DNA of 64,000 nt from Phoronis australis (Eukaryota; Phoronida; Phoronidae). This document shows positions 35,311 to 46,359 of the stretch, piece by piece (position 1 is the first letter of the stretch; each line of letters starts with the position of its first letter). The position numbers and the translations under genes were made by a program. The notes under the pieces are model-generated. The model saw only the letters and a program-made list of their open reading frames with translations. It was not told the DNA's origin and did no database searches. The stretch lies in the NCBI GenBank assembly GCA_002633005.1, contig NMRA01000021.1, forward strand, positions 906,298 to 970,297. Direction: 5' to 3'.

Positions 35311-36435
35311 GGTAGTCCAGAGAATGCTCGAATCTGTCTTTTAGCAGTTCTGGAAAGCCCAGAGAAACAATCTTGTCATACAGCTGACCAAGGTCAATAG
35401 CACAAGTGTTAGCAGAGATGTCACATGACCCAAAGCCACGTAGTAAATTCCAAGGAATCTAACCGAGGGTTGTTTTGGTACATGTAGCGTGGGGCAAAGA
35501 TATCTATAAAATCTTTGGCGTGGGGGAACCTGTCGGTCTCACACGATCGAGTCTCGAAGGGAGAATACGCATCGGGTACATTGTTCCTAGGAGCAAACCT
35601 ATTCCGGCGTTCACTTGAGGCAGAGGTACATCTCTATCAGGTGAGGCCATATCGTCAAGTCCCGAGTTTTGGGTATGTGCTTCTTAAACACCGGTATGTC
35701 CTTCGTATATACATCTGTCAACAAAATACTATTGGTGCCTGCTAAATTGGTCACTTATAGGTCCGTAATCTGTCCAGCCCAAACATTCTGCATTTAGCCC
35801 ATAGCCTATGTATCGTGATTCTCGTGGGAGTACCCTCACGCCCTAATGCAGAGAACAGGTCTTCGTCGTAAAACGATATAGTACTGCCGCTGTCAAAGAA
35901 TGCATAGGTGGTTTGGGATTTAGACCCTCCCTTAACACGAACGTTAACTGGAATTGTGGCGAGAGCACAATCACCACCGACATTGACTACAGAAGATGCT
36001 TGGAACGCTGACGAGGAACCATATTGGGCGGATTACTGCTCACTGTAGTGGAGATTCGTCAGGTACATGCTCTCTCAACCTCACGTACTGATTTATTCGT
36101 GCGCTTGCCCTTAATATGACCTTTTTTTACGGCAACCAAAGCAAACGCCTTGCAGAAAATTGATCTTGGCAAAGTGAAACTGCGAGACAAGCGAGTCACT
36201 TTTCAGCAGATGGTGCTCTCCCTGACACTTAGTATATGTAGAGACATTAGTCATGAGCGAGTCATTGACATCGGTGGCACGAAGAGTAGGTGGTTTTCTC
36301 TGAACACCACACGTCGGTCTTTTTCGCGTCTTTGGCCGCAAACTTTACCAAAGCCATGAACATGGGCCTTTTACCTTCCTGACGAATATTGAACACAATA
36401 GATCATGGGGCTTATACGGAAGTTTAGCAACGACC

Positions 36436-36810
36436 TTAAAAGCTCTCTAAGTATTCTAGTACACGTACTGCTCTGGCAACTTCAACAGCGTGAACACATT
36501 CTGTGAATAGAAGCGCGAAGGAGTCTAACATTCTGGGATCATCTTCCGTTATCTGCGACCACTCAAGAAGCTTGTTAATGAAACAGGCCACCATCACGTC
36601 CGTGTTTCTACACCGACGGTCAAACTCCTTCACGACAGCATTAGAAGAGATGTCAGAATCAAGGAAGGAAAACCCCTTAACGACCTTTGCTTCCCCAATG
36701 GTACATGTAAACGTCTCAAGGCACTGTAACCGCTCCTCATATGAGTCAAAGTTGACTAAAACCTGGGGGTGATTCTCATCTACATTTCTTGGGATGACAC
36801 GGGAATCCAC
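36436..36810 (-). pseudogene. BEL/Pao gag fragment (DUF1759-like)
   Basis: The 124-residue frame has the layout of BEL/Pao gags: GEAKVVKGFSFLDSD, a short helix ending EFDRRCRNTDVMVACFINKL, then SQITEDDPRMLDSFALLFTECVHA, followed by a leucine-rich helix. In the family this is followed by a proline-asparagine segment and zinc knuckles; the latter appear, damaged, near 36130. Confidence 0.7.
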
Positions 36811-36829
36811 GGGAAACCCTCACAGCATT

Positions 36830-38187
36830 TTCGTTACCCTAATGAAACATTATTTTTATTATTTTTTTTACTATCAAATAACTATTGAGTGATTTTTGGG
36901 ATTACTAGGATTTTTATATGTTCACATTTCTTTGTAAGTGTACCAGTTGTAGTGTATTCTTTGAAACCACAGTTTATTTACAAATTGTTTCTTTTCCTGA
37001 TTGTACTTGTACAAAAAGTTCTTCAGAAAGTCGCTACGTAGCCATTTCTTTAAATCTAAATGTTCTCAGTTTTAATGGGACATAGCATCTTTAAGGGCGG
37101 CCTGGGCTCCCTGAAAGTCGCTCGACATGATCATTTTCTCTCAGAAACATTGTATAAGCGTCGGAACCTTAAAGTGGCCATATATTCTACAGGATGTGCT
37201 TTAGATATCATTGAAACGCACACCAGACGCGTGGAAGACCAGGTTCCCTTGCAATCGAGTCATTGCGTTGGTTTTGTATATTCGTAAGGCAACGAGATCT
37301 ATACGTTGTGGTACTTGTTTTAATTGGTTTGTACAAACCACATGAATTGACTTCACACAAATGTGTCTTTATCTCGAGAATGTTTATGAGAATTATATTT
37401 TGTGGTCTGATGCTCTGGACTTTAATATTTTTTTCTACTTAGGGCATCGTCGTTTTTAACACAAAATGATGCCAGCTCTTTTTACCATGCTACAGTTTGT
37501 GTTACACAGAAAGCATAGTCCAGGATATGACGTTGTTACTTACTGTAAATATTCAGCAGTCAAACCATGGTTACACCAAACGTTGTGGTAGCGTTGGTGG
37601 TCTTATTTTGTACGTTTTCCGTGGGAGGGCTCTTCCGTGGAAGTGTAGGTAGGAACGTGCCGTCAACTAGGGCGCGTACAGTGTGTTTTACTTCCTCAGT
37701 AATCGTTCGAACATAAATAGGCCGACAAGAATCAAGAATTTTAGTTTTGATGGCAAATAAACAATCAACTATGCTCAATGCACTTTTAGTGACCCTCTCT
37801 TGAAACTTGGGGCAGTTGCGCTGATGTGTGCACTGTTGTCATACTCTGTAGTAAACAGATATTTTGCTTGTTAACATCAGCAATTTCCTGTTGTTGCTTT
37901 AGAAAAATTACCGCAATATTTTATGAATGGGTATTTATTTACTGGGCTGTATGTTCGGTCATGTGTAAATATGTTTGATGTTGTTCTCATATGCTTCTGT
38001 CTTGAGAAATAAACTTAACTTGATCAGAAAGATGTCCATACAAAGAAGTTAAATAATCTCGCTCTTAGCTTTTTGCCTTGGGGTCAGCTGGTGTATGTAT
38101 TTCATAAAAAAACAGATGATAGACGCGCGTGTTGTAATCACCATGCATGATCACTGCTCCTAGAGAAAGTCTGCTAGGTGTACACTT
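36830..38187. other. Spacer without supportable features
   Basis: AT-rich. Short frames at 37060-37287 (+) and 37560-37778 (-) have no recognisable motif or splice context. Confidence 0.4.
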
Positions 38188-38435
38188 TGTTGGGGACTTT
38201 TCATGTTGGCGTTCTCCAAAGTAATTATAGTACGAAAGTGACTTCAGATTTGGTGGACAGAAACTCACGACTAGATATAGTGGTCCAAAACGGAGGGATA
38301 TGACCCCCACAGTCAGCACCTCTCGTTGTTTGATCGGGCGCAGCCACGAGCTTAGTTTGTCGCGGTTTCTTCTTAGAAACGAGAAATGTATGGAATATGA
38401 TAGCCGTTTTTATCCAGTGACATTTCAAAACAATT
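38188..38435 (+). repeat. Dispersed repeat C, copy 2
   Basis: Aligns in the same orientation with 4408-4695, sharing GGGGACTTTTCA, ACGAAAGTGACTTC.GATTTGGTGGACA and GAGAAATGTATGGAA. It is slightly shorter than copy 1. Confidence 0.55.
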
Positions 38436-38678
38436 GCCTTTGCCTCTCCGCAAAACGGTTTAAATCTGTGAACCGAAAATGATAGGTGCGTCGCAAGCTG
38501 CATATTCGGAGATAAAAGGGAGACCGGATGGGCGAAATAAAGGTCCTTTTATTATGACTGGTACAGAAATATGAGTGTAAAATAATAAGTAAACATAAAA
38601 TAATAATCGCTGGAAAGATGAGCAATAAAAAGCGCCACAGAAGATGCTGAAGACAGCTCATGCATGTCCACCAAAGGC

Positions 38679-38930
38679 CTGGGGGCTGTTCCAAGAAACT
38701 GACTTAAGTTCATTTTGACTTAAGTTTAAGAATTGTCTTAAATTCCAAACTTTGAAACTTCCACATACGGTAAGTTAGACATAATTAAGATAAAACTTGT
38801 GTCAAACACTTAAGTCAAACTTAAGATCTCTTTCTTGAATTGGTTTTGAGACAACCTTAACTTTTATCTTAAATTTACTAGAATTTAAGATTTGTCTTAG
38901 CTAAGTCTGTTTTGTTGGAACGGGCCCCAG
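38679..38930. repeat. MITE with about 30-bp terminal inverted repeats
   Basis: Left end CTGGGGGCTGTTCCAAGAAA and the reverse complement of the right end CTGGGGCCCGTTCCAACAAA match closely, and both continue into GACTTA. The interior is filled with direct and inverted TTAAGT/ACTTAA and CTTAAATT words, so the whole 252 bp can fold into a long imperfect hairpin. It has no coding capacity. A target-site duplication is not clear. Confidence 0.75.
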
Positions 38931-40790
38931 ATCGCCTTTTGGCTGGATAGTGAATTTCAATATGGCACGCCTGATTCGAACAAAGCTATTCCTTTTTGCA
39001 AGTAACTGTTTTCGTTCCCTTTTCTCAGAAGGACTATGGCAACAGTGCCTGTGGGTGATTTTGTGACCTGGGTCAATCGAAGCCTTTATTTGTACAGATG
39101 TATCGGACACCTAAAAAAGGGCGTAACTGACGGAAAGTACTCTCTATGGGGTTTCTCAAAAAATAAGAATTTCAACAAAGTCGGCCTATTTGTCTTGCTG
39201 CATCCACCGTCAAAAAATCAAGGCTCCAAAAACGACCGATTTTGGCCATATTTTACCTAAAATCACAAATTCATGACTGCCCGGGTGCAAGAAAAGAGGC
39301 CGTCGTCCTAATACTCTTTCATTATAGGTTTCATTAAGTTAAAGTTAAAATGTGTCATTACCTACCAGGTGTTTGGCAATTTAAATTGTCTGAAGGGTAC
39401 CTGGATTCACGCCAAGTATTCAAGACTCAACCTACCCTCTGACACAGCCATCTTTACTGAAAAGTGGCCATGAACGACCCACGGAATTTCGTGTGTGGCA
39501 AGGGCAACAACGCGAATGCTTAGTCGGAAGTTTATCGGTCACATCGACACCACTTGCACACGCCGTCTATATATGCACTGTACTTGTTTGGTCTTAGCTA
39601 CGAGATCGGGGTTCCTTTGATTTTGTTTACTTCGATTACACCCCGTTTTAATAAATTGCAACTATTCAAGTCAAAGGTGGTCACCATACTACGTAACAGC
39701 AAACTGAAAGGGATTTCCCTGATTTCAACCTACGGGAATGGCTGAATGTGATATCGGTTTCGTTACTTCAACCAATGAGAAGATATAATATTCAATATTC
39801 CACTGTGTTACCTTTCTTTGCACTGTGAAAGAGTGGAGACTTAACAAGGATGTGCTCTCAAAATGGCGGCACTTCCGTATCCTAGTAGACAACAGCGCAG
39901 ATCTAATTTCGGGGGCTCAATTTACTCAAAACAACTCCAGGGATCTAGTGAATACCAATTGTGGCAACCACTTTCCATTTAGTCTACAAAACTGCTGTCA
40001 AATCTCACTCACTCCATTTTGATCATTTTTGAGAAGCCACACATGTCTCTAGTGTGGCCTCAGACCTTAAGGTTATCGAAACAGGAACGGCTTGCAATTG
40101 AAATCGAGTTGAACAGTTTGTTTAAAGACCGCTTTACGAAGATGACATGTACTGACTTTGAGTAATAATTACATATAGCAGCACAATATATAAACTTGGT
40201 ACAAATAATCTAGTCAAAATATTAAGAATCGCAGTGAGTGAAAGTTTCACAAAAATTAATTAACATGTCTCACAAAGTGGTTGAAAGAGATAAGTACTAA
40301 TAGGATTGAAGGTAAAAATCACATTTTGCCGGGAATTTTTAATGAGCTTCATTTGCGCTGAGACACAGTCTATGAAAATATAAAATCTCCATAATTACAT
40401 TTCTTTTCTTTATCGTTAGCTAAATGGTTTCATATAGCTTTGCTCCGAGCATTCAGAACTAGTCGACACTGCACGTGAATGGATATAGAATTAAAAGAAA
40501 AACTTTTTCACACAGCACAATCACAGTATTTTTGATGGAAAGACTTTGGACAACAGTTGAGCATATACTTCGTATGAGGCAACCAGCACAAGTTCGTTGT
40601 AGTCGGTCGTATTATATGGTAGTTTCCATGTAATTGTTTGTTGTAAAAACAGAAGCCAATCACGGTGTTCGTCGAGACTGATTTTATTAGAGCGAAACGC
40701 CTAATTCGATTTCCATTTTAGCTAATCAGGGCGAATGGTTACAGTTGAAAAGTCCCATATGAGCAAAGTCTACTTCATCAATACACAATC
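38931..40790. other. Spacer without supportable features
   Basis: No gene-like frame with splice context, and no repeat matched elsewhere in the window. Confidence 0.4.
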
Positions 40791-40794
40791 AAAT

Positions 40795-40945
40795 GGGGGT
40801 GGCAAGGGGGGCATGGCTGCCCTAAAATTCTCCCAGTTTCCATCGGGCAGCTCATGAGTGCCAATGTCTGACGGGCAAAATCCTGGCTAATACTCTGCCC
40901 TGCGCCCGCCACCCCAACTCAAAATCCTGAATCCGCCCCTGCAAT
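40795..40945. repeat. Small G/C-run repeat
   Basis: GGGGTGGC near 40796 is inverted as GCCACCCC at 40908-40915, and the segment ends AATCCTGAATCCGCCCCTG. Similar in style to repeats A and B but not alignable to them. No coding capacity. Confidence 0.3.
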
Positions 40946-43160
40946 CTACATGTACGGTGATCTTAGTTGTTTTCGAACACATTTCATTGAATAGTTGTTA
41001 TCGTACAGGGCAGTATTGACGAAATGTATCCTGAAGAAGTAAACAACTCCAGTGTAATTCTGGCGCAGTGTCTCATGCTAACGAGGGACACGCAGGTGTT
41101 TCTGTAATATACGATTTCCATGTACATGTACCAACCGAAACGAACAAAACATTAAGTCACTATTACGAAATACAGTGCAAGCAAATGTAACGACAGTACA
41201 ATGTATGTACTAAAACCACCAACCATAAAAGTGTACAGGCAACAAAACGGCAACGTCACGCGACCTTTGACCTTCAGCTCAAAATACTAGATAAGAAAAC
41301 GAGCATAATTTACATGTATTCACAAACTTGTAGTTGCCGTGAGCCCGTGACGCAAACTAGATATCAAATCACACCAAACAGTTATAGCTAAATATATGAG
41401 TAAGACACTAACTGATTTGTGAACTGCAATCTCAAGGTCACAGCGAACAACGCCCGAACCCCCGGCATGAACCACGAAGGAAGACTCGGGGGAAGTAAAT
41501 GGAGCGAAATACTACAACTAGAGACACAAAAGAATGCAACGCATGAACCAGAAATATTATAATAAGTAATCAAAAATATAATAGTTACATCATGAAAACC
41601 TTGCAACCTCACAAGACAGTGAAGACCAATGACATATGCCTGCACAGCACACATATCAGAATACGAGTGAATACTATCTGGCGGGCGTAAAAAGCTTTTA
41701 AATGCCAGTACCACGTGACGAGTCCACGATTTGGGGGTACTTCAAATATGCATGTACAATTCTGGCAATGAAAATTCGTATCAAAACAGAACAGGGTTGC
41801 ACGCAGCGTTAAATCGACATGACCGCGCCTTTGAGCCCATTCGAAGTGCATTGACGCACTAGTGATTCTTGGTTAGACGGGCGTTCAGTAGTTGCTCGCC
41901 CAGAACATTCGGTGACAAGACAAGGTCGGTATAGTCAGGTTCCCTATGTCCAAATTTTAACATTCGTTGGATTTTTTTGGGGAAAGTGGAAATTATACAT
42001 TTTTGGAAACCTCATGGAATGACGAATCACAAAATAATTGATTCCATTTTCGGTGGCCATCTTGGCGGCCATCTTGGATTTTCAAAAATGGCGCCGGCAA
42101 AATGGATTTTGCCCAATATATCCGCCCTTGGGTCACAGAGAATGTTAGTTTTTAGTCTCGTCCATGCGTCGGTTCACCTTTTTGTTGACCTGGGACTGCC
42201 ACACAATGTGTGGTGGAAATTCACGACAGTTCCGATAAGTCCGCTCAAAAATAGTTGGGCAAACGGAAAGAGTTACCGAAAAATGTCATTAAATCAGACA
42301 TGGTCGCTTAGCATGGTTTTGATACCCAACATTACAAAAGATGACGACACTGCTTGTTTACTAAGTAACGAGTAGCATACGTGAACCTGAAAACCGTCAC
42401 GTACACTTACTTATCCTTCTACGATTGGCCAACAAAGCCGAACATAAAAATGTCTGCCACGACCAGTTCCTCATATGACGTCACTGGTTTGACAGTAAAG
42501 GAACCAAGTGCTGAAAGAGGTTATCGCCCGGGGTCATTGGAGGCAATGGAAATTATAATACAATCAACCAGGCCAAGGCATTCTGATAATACCTGTAGGA
42601 TTTACATTTTAAGACATAAAAGTCGATAAAAGTCTTTTGACGGCAGCCGCCGGGTCGTCTCTGATTAAGTCAACAAAAACTACCTGTGAATAGCATTTTG
42701 GCATAAATTTAAAATTTAATTCTCATAGTTTCAGTAATTATCATGAAGAGCAGTTCTATTCGTAACACCTGGTGTGTAGTAATGCGTGTCAGGTAAAGTG
42801 TGTTTTGCAATCAAGAAGTGATCAACAATGTGGTTTCAACCAAATATACAAATATACTGAAGTTGTATTAAATTTATTTGACAGTTATCTTGATATAAAA
42901 ATGAAACTACAAGTGCGCTCAGTGATTGTCTAGGTACAGATTTCCCTTTAAAATCTCTATCACATTCCATGTGAATTTAGAAGAGGCAAAGAGGGCTGCA
43001 TAACCTCCGACCTTGTGAGTGAGGCCCTTGGATATGGAATTTATTGAAACCCTGAGAGTATTTCTCTAGAGTTTAATCATTCATTGAGCAAATTCCGGCT
43101 ATTTTTGTAAAGGAAAAATTAAAGTATCTCAACGACAGAACACGGTCCGCTCAAATCTTG
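40946..43160. other. Spacer; contains GGCCATCTTGG-type repeat words near 42055
   Basis: A plus-strand frame at 41977-42375 is open for 132 codons but is built on GGTGGCCATCTTGGCGGCCATCTTGG and AAAATGGCGCCG words, typical of interspersed repeats, and matches no protein I know. Confidence 0.35.
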
Positions 43161-43218
43161 GGCTGTCTGTAAAATCCAGGGTACTTTGACGTTTCAGTCG
43201 AGTGATATGTTTCACAAG

Positions 43219-43800
43219 TCACTCACATCTTGGGCTGTCGTGTTTAATGTCCGGAGTATGTGGGTGGTTGACCTCCGTAACAGCGCCTTCTTGCAGAGCA
43301 TGTCCCTGTTGGATAACGCCTGTTCCTTGTGGGTAATCCTGGCTTGTAACAACCGTGATACACGCAACTCTGTCTGGGGACACGCGACAGCAGTATACGG
43401 AGGACACGATGGAAACAAAAACTTCAGCTACCGCAAACAAAAAGATAGGGATGTGATGCAGGCTATGCATCCAACCATATCCCTCAAATTTTTTAGGTAT
43501 GGCAAAATAGCCTGCTTCTCCCGTCAATATGGTCGCCATCACGGTAGCAACGATGCAGAAGCCCATGTGAAGGTTGCATCGTTGCTTGGTTTTCACTGCA
43601 ATCCCCGATGCTCCCGCCACGATGAACCAAATTTCAGTCCAGATTTCGATCAAGCCCCCGCTGTAAACCATTATCAATTCGTAAACAATGTAAATGAAGA
43701 TGCCGTTGATGAGGCACAAACCGCCTAGAACTAGCTGTGTAATGGCCAGGCGGTTAATGAGCGTTAAGTAGTGATCTTGTCGACACTCGGTCGGCTGCAT
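43219..43800 (-). CDS. MS4A-like four-span membrane protein
   Basis: MS4A (CD20-like) proteins cross the membrane four times and act in signalling or calcium flux. The frame from ATG at 43800 gives 193 residues with helices at about 18-40, 50-70, 79-100 and 116-138. The run IWTEIWFIVAGASGIAVKT in helix 2 matches the family's W-G-x-I-x-F-I-x-x-G-x-x-G-I-A pattern, and AITQLVLGGLCLI fits helix 1. The cytoplasmic tail is rich in H, P and T. A TTGCAG acceptor lies 11 bp upstream of the ATG, so a 5' UTR intron is likely. The apparent end (RCE-stop) overlaps a strong GTGAGT donor at 43226-43221; splicing to the AG before 43166 would replace the last two residues with about 12. Assignment to the superfamily is firm in topology, less so in orthology. 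Confidence 0.7.
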   Translation of the reverse strand: MQPTECRQDHYLTLINRLAITQLVLGGLCLINGIFIYIVYELIMVYSGGLIEIWTEIWFIVAGASGIAVKTKQRCNLHMGFCIVATVMATILTGEAGYFAIPKKFEGYGWMHSLHHIPIFLFAVAEVFVSIVSSVYCCRVSPDRVACITVVTSQDYPQGTGVIQQGHALQEGAVTEVNHPHTPDIKHDSPRCE

Positions 43801-43814
43801 TTTCTTTCAAACTG

Positions 43815-46090
43815 CAACGAAGGAAAATATATTAAAACGCAACTTAAAATCAGTGAAAACTGATTCAACACAATGGCTGCTGTACTTAAACCGCTTTCAC
43901 GATAGTCAAATAAAAAGAATTACAGTGGCCGCTAGAGGGCATAATATTTTGGAGGCAAAAATACCCAACTTTGTTTCGGTCATGACAAGATCTTGAGTTT
44001 ATAGTGGTGCCGGGCTGTCCGCCAGGAGACAGACTTTGTCACACTTTCTTCTGAGGACATGTAAATACGGTCTTTAGATTTTGTTGGTGCAAAAATAAAT
44101 CATCATGATAGCAAACCGTTGGTAGAAACTAACAACCCGCTGTGTTTTACACGTTTCTTTTGGGCGGAAGTGCTCTAATATGTTGCATGTGTATAAATCC
44201 ATTGGTGAATTTTGGATGGATGCAACCACTGTTTTTCAAGGAAAATGTTCGCGTAGTTCCTAAATCCCGTAATCAGATGTGTTTTTCATTCTGTCCGTAG
44301 GAAGACAGTCTATGAAGTCTCGCTCACTGATATCGCTGTACTGTGTTTCGCACATAACATAATCAATACGTATAAATACTGCTCCAATTGAAGCTACATT
44401 TCGCCCCGTTATCTAATTGATGAAAATCAAATTAGCTCATATACTGCAATAACATCGGTTCCTTAATATTCCTTACAGTGATAAGATGGCTATTTCCGTT
44501 ACCAACAAGAATATCAAAATTTTCAACATCTCAAGACAACATAACACGTCAGTGAGGTTGGCCAACGCTAAAAAAGGAAATTCGCACCTTACCTGTGACG
44601 AGTTTGTAACGAAAATAGAAACCTATCACAACAAGAATAATATGGTTGACTTTACGAGAATGCAATGTTTAATTCGATTTTTGTAATTTTTAGCTAGCTA
44701 AACAAGGCGAAATATACTTTTGACTCATGTGGTCACATCAGATTAGTAGTGATAGGATGTGTCAAAAACTTTGTCGTTTTTTATCGAAAATGTAATCAAC
44801 GTTAAATAATGATAACCCATGAAAAGGCCGAAAGCTTTCCTGTTTGTGTGCTGTGTGTGGCTTTCGTGTAGTGTAAACGATGTCTTACCTGTATCAGGTG
44901 GTGTTGGTCAAACGTATTGGTCGTTTTACTGCGATAGTCTGTTGACGACGAGCTGTTTACAGGGTATTTATAGAATTGCGAATGACCGGCCATAGCAACT
45001 GAGAACGCTTCTTTGATTCCTGGAAGTTATCAACAGAGGCACAGTTTCCTGGAAGATAAGCACTGATAATTTGACAGGCATTCAGTCGCTACGTCACTTG
45101 TTCACCAATGTCAGAAGTTGCCTGTGGGTGTGTTTTAAAGGCAGCTACGTGTATACTTTGAGATTGCGCGTGGATGGAGAGAGAATGGTTAAATCCAGTA
45201 ATTAATTTATTTATGAACCACGTATTGAGGTTAGTGAAACCCTAATTAATTTCTTTAACCATGAAGAAGAGTATCTACGCTAGTGCCTTCTGTAAGGATT
45301 ATTTCAATCAATTTAAGTCGTATAATCCGTTGAAAATCACGTGAGATTGCATAAAAACTATTGAAACATACTCTCTGATACTTAAGTACTAGTCCACGAG
45401 AGCACCAGCCATGAGCGGCAAGGTGGGGGTCAGCCGATTTTCACCAAATTTGGCACATAGGTAGTCCTATGGGNTATAATCCGTTTTGAAAATCACGTGA
45501 GATTGCAGAAAAACTATTGAAACATACTCTCTGATACTTAATTAGACTTTTTCCTAAGTATGAAGTCGATCTACTGCCTGTTCATTTTTTTCTTTTATTT
45601 TATATTTTCTTAAAATCTGCGCGATCAAAACAAATGAGTATTACCCGTAATGCTGTGCGGTTTGACCTTTTGGCAACTCTGTACTGCTTCAAAGACGAGA
45701 AGTTCGCCTTAGCCAGGAAATTTATTCATTTCTTGATCATTTTGATGACGATGTAGCTCCATGTATGAGCCGAACATTAAACTATTACGCTTAGAATTGG
45801 ATGAAACCATTAGATGGGGGATATTACTTACTGAATTTGATAGTAATCGTTGTGCTCGAGTCGTCGAGTCCAGTAAAATCTGCAGTATAGCCTAGGCCTA
45901 TCAGTGTTGTGAAAAATATTTTAAACTCATTTTAGCTTATGAATATATTATCTGAAAATGTACTCATAATAGTTACTTACTGATAAAAATTTGTACAAAT
46001 AATTTCCAGGTCATTACTTGCGTGTATTAATGATTACAGGACTAAACCTTTACTTGGCAATTGTGAAGTGGAAACATTATGACGGCCCTG
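43815..46090. other. Spacer without supportable genes
   Basis: No credible coding exon. It contains the assembly join at 45474. Confidence 0.4.
45321..45541. repeat. Near-duplicate of about 65 bp flanking a single N
   Basis: The 45321-45385 segment (TATAATCCGT...TGATACTTAA) recurs at 45475-45541 after the N at 45474, with a TT insertion and a T/G difference. The small differences fit two alleles placed side by side at a contig join. Confidence 0.7.
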
Positions 46091-46092
46091 AC

Positions 46093-46355
46093 TGCGCATG
46101 CGCACCCGGGGGGGCTCGGAGGGCTCGAACGAGACCCCCATTTGGCGAAGTGAGTAAAACGGTCCGCCTCAGAGAAACAAAAATTCTGAAAAATTAGAAA
46201 ACGATACAAAGGTTCGTTAAAATGGCAGGTACTATCAAAATTCTGCGAATGCACAATTCATAGCTCTGAACGTACCCCGTTTTTTTGGTAAAAGGCCCAC
46301 ATTCTCAAAAATTCGAGCCCAAAAATTTTTAGGCTGGGTGCGCGCGTGCTGCATG
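46093..46355. repeat. Dispersed repeat B, copy 2
   Basis: Aligns with 12251-12500 in the same orientation: GGGGGCTCG.AGGGCTCGAACGAG, CCATTTGGCGAAGTGAG, GGTCCGCCTCAGA, TTCTCAAAAATTCGAGCCC. The ends are inverted relatives (TGCGCATGCGCACCC and GGGTGCGCGCGTGC). Confidence 0.65.
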
Positions 46356-46359
46356 CCTC

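Larger units (their letters stand above)
34300..36810 (-). mobile_element. Degenerate BEL/Pao LTR retrotransposon
   Basis: On the minus strand, from high to low coordinates: gag (36810-36436), a damaged zinc knuckle with VCFGC (about 36130), an aspartic protease motif in YAFFDSGSTISFY (about 35930), the pre-RT segment (35310-34999) and RT blocks (34995-34458). This gag-PR-RT order with HVDRHYELAFP and TFHLFGAVSPP type signatures is that of BEL/Pao elements. Stops and frame changes separate nearly every block. RNase H, integrase and LTRs were not recognised, so only the 5' half of the element seems to survive. Confidence 0.82.

Noticed and set aside
41977-42375. 132-codon open frame on the plus strand
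   Set aside because: It is built on repeated CCATCTTGG and ATGGCGCC words, lacks any recognisable motif and has no splice or promoter context; treated as repeat sequence.
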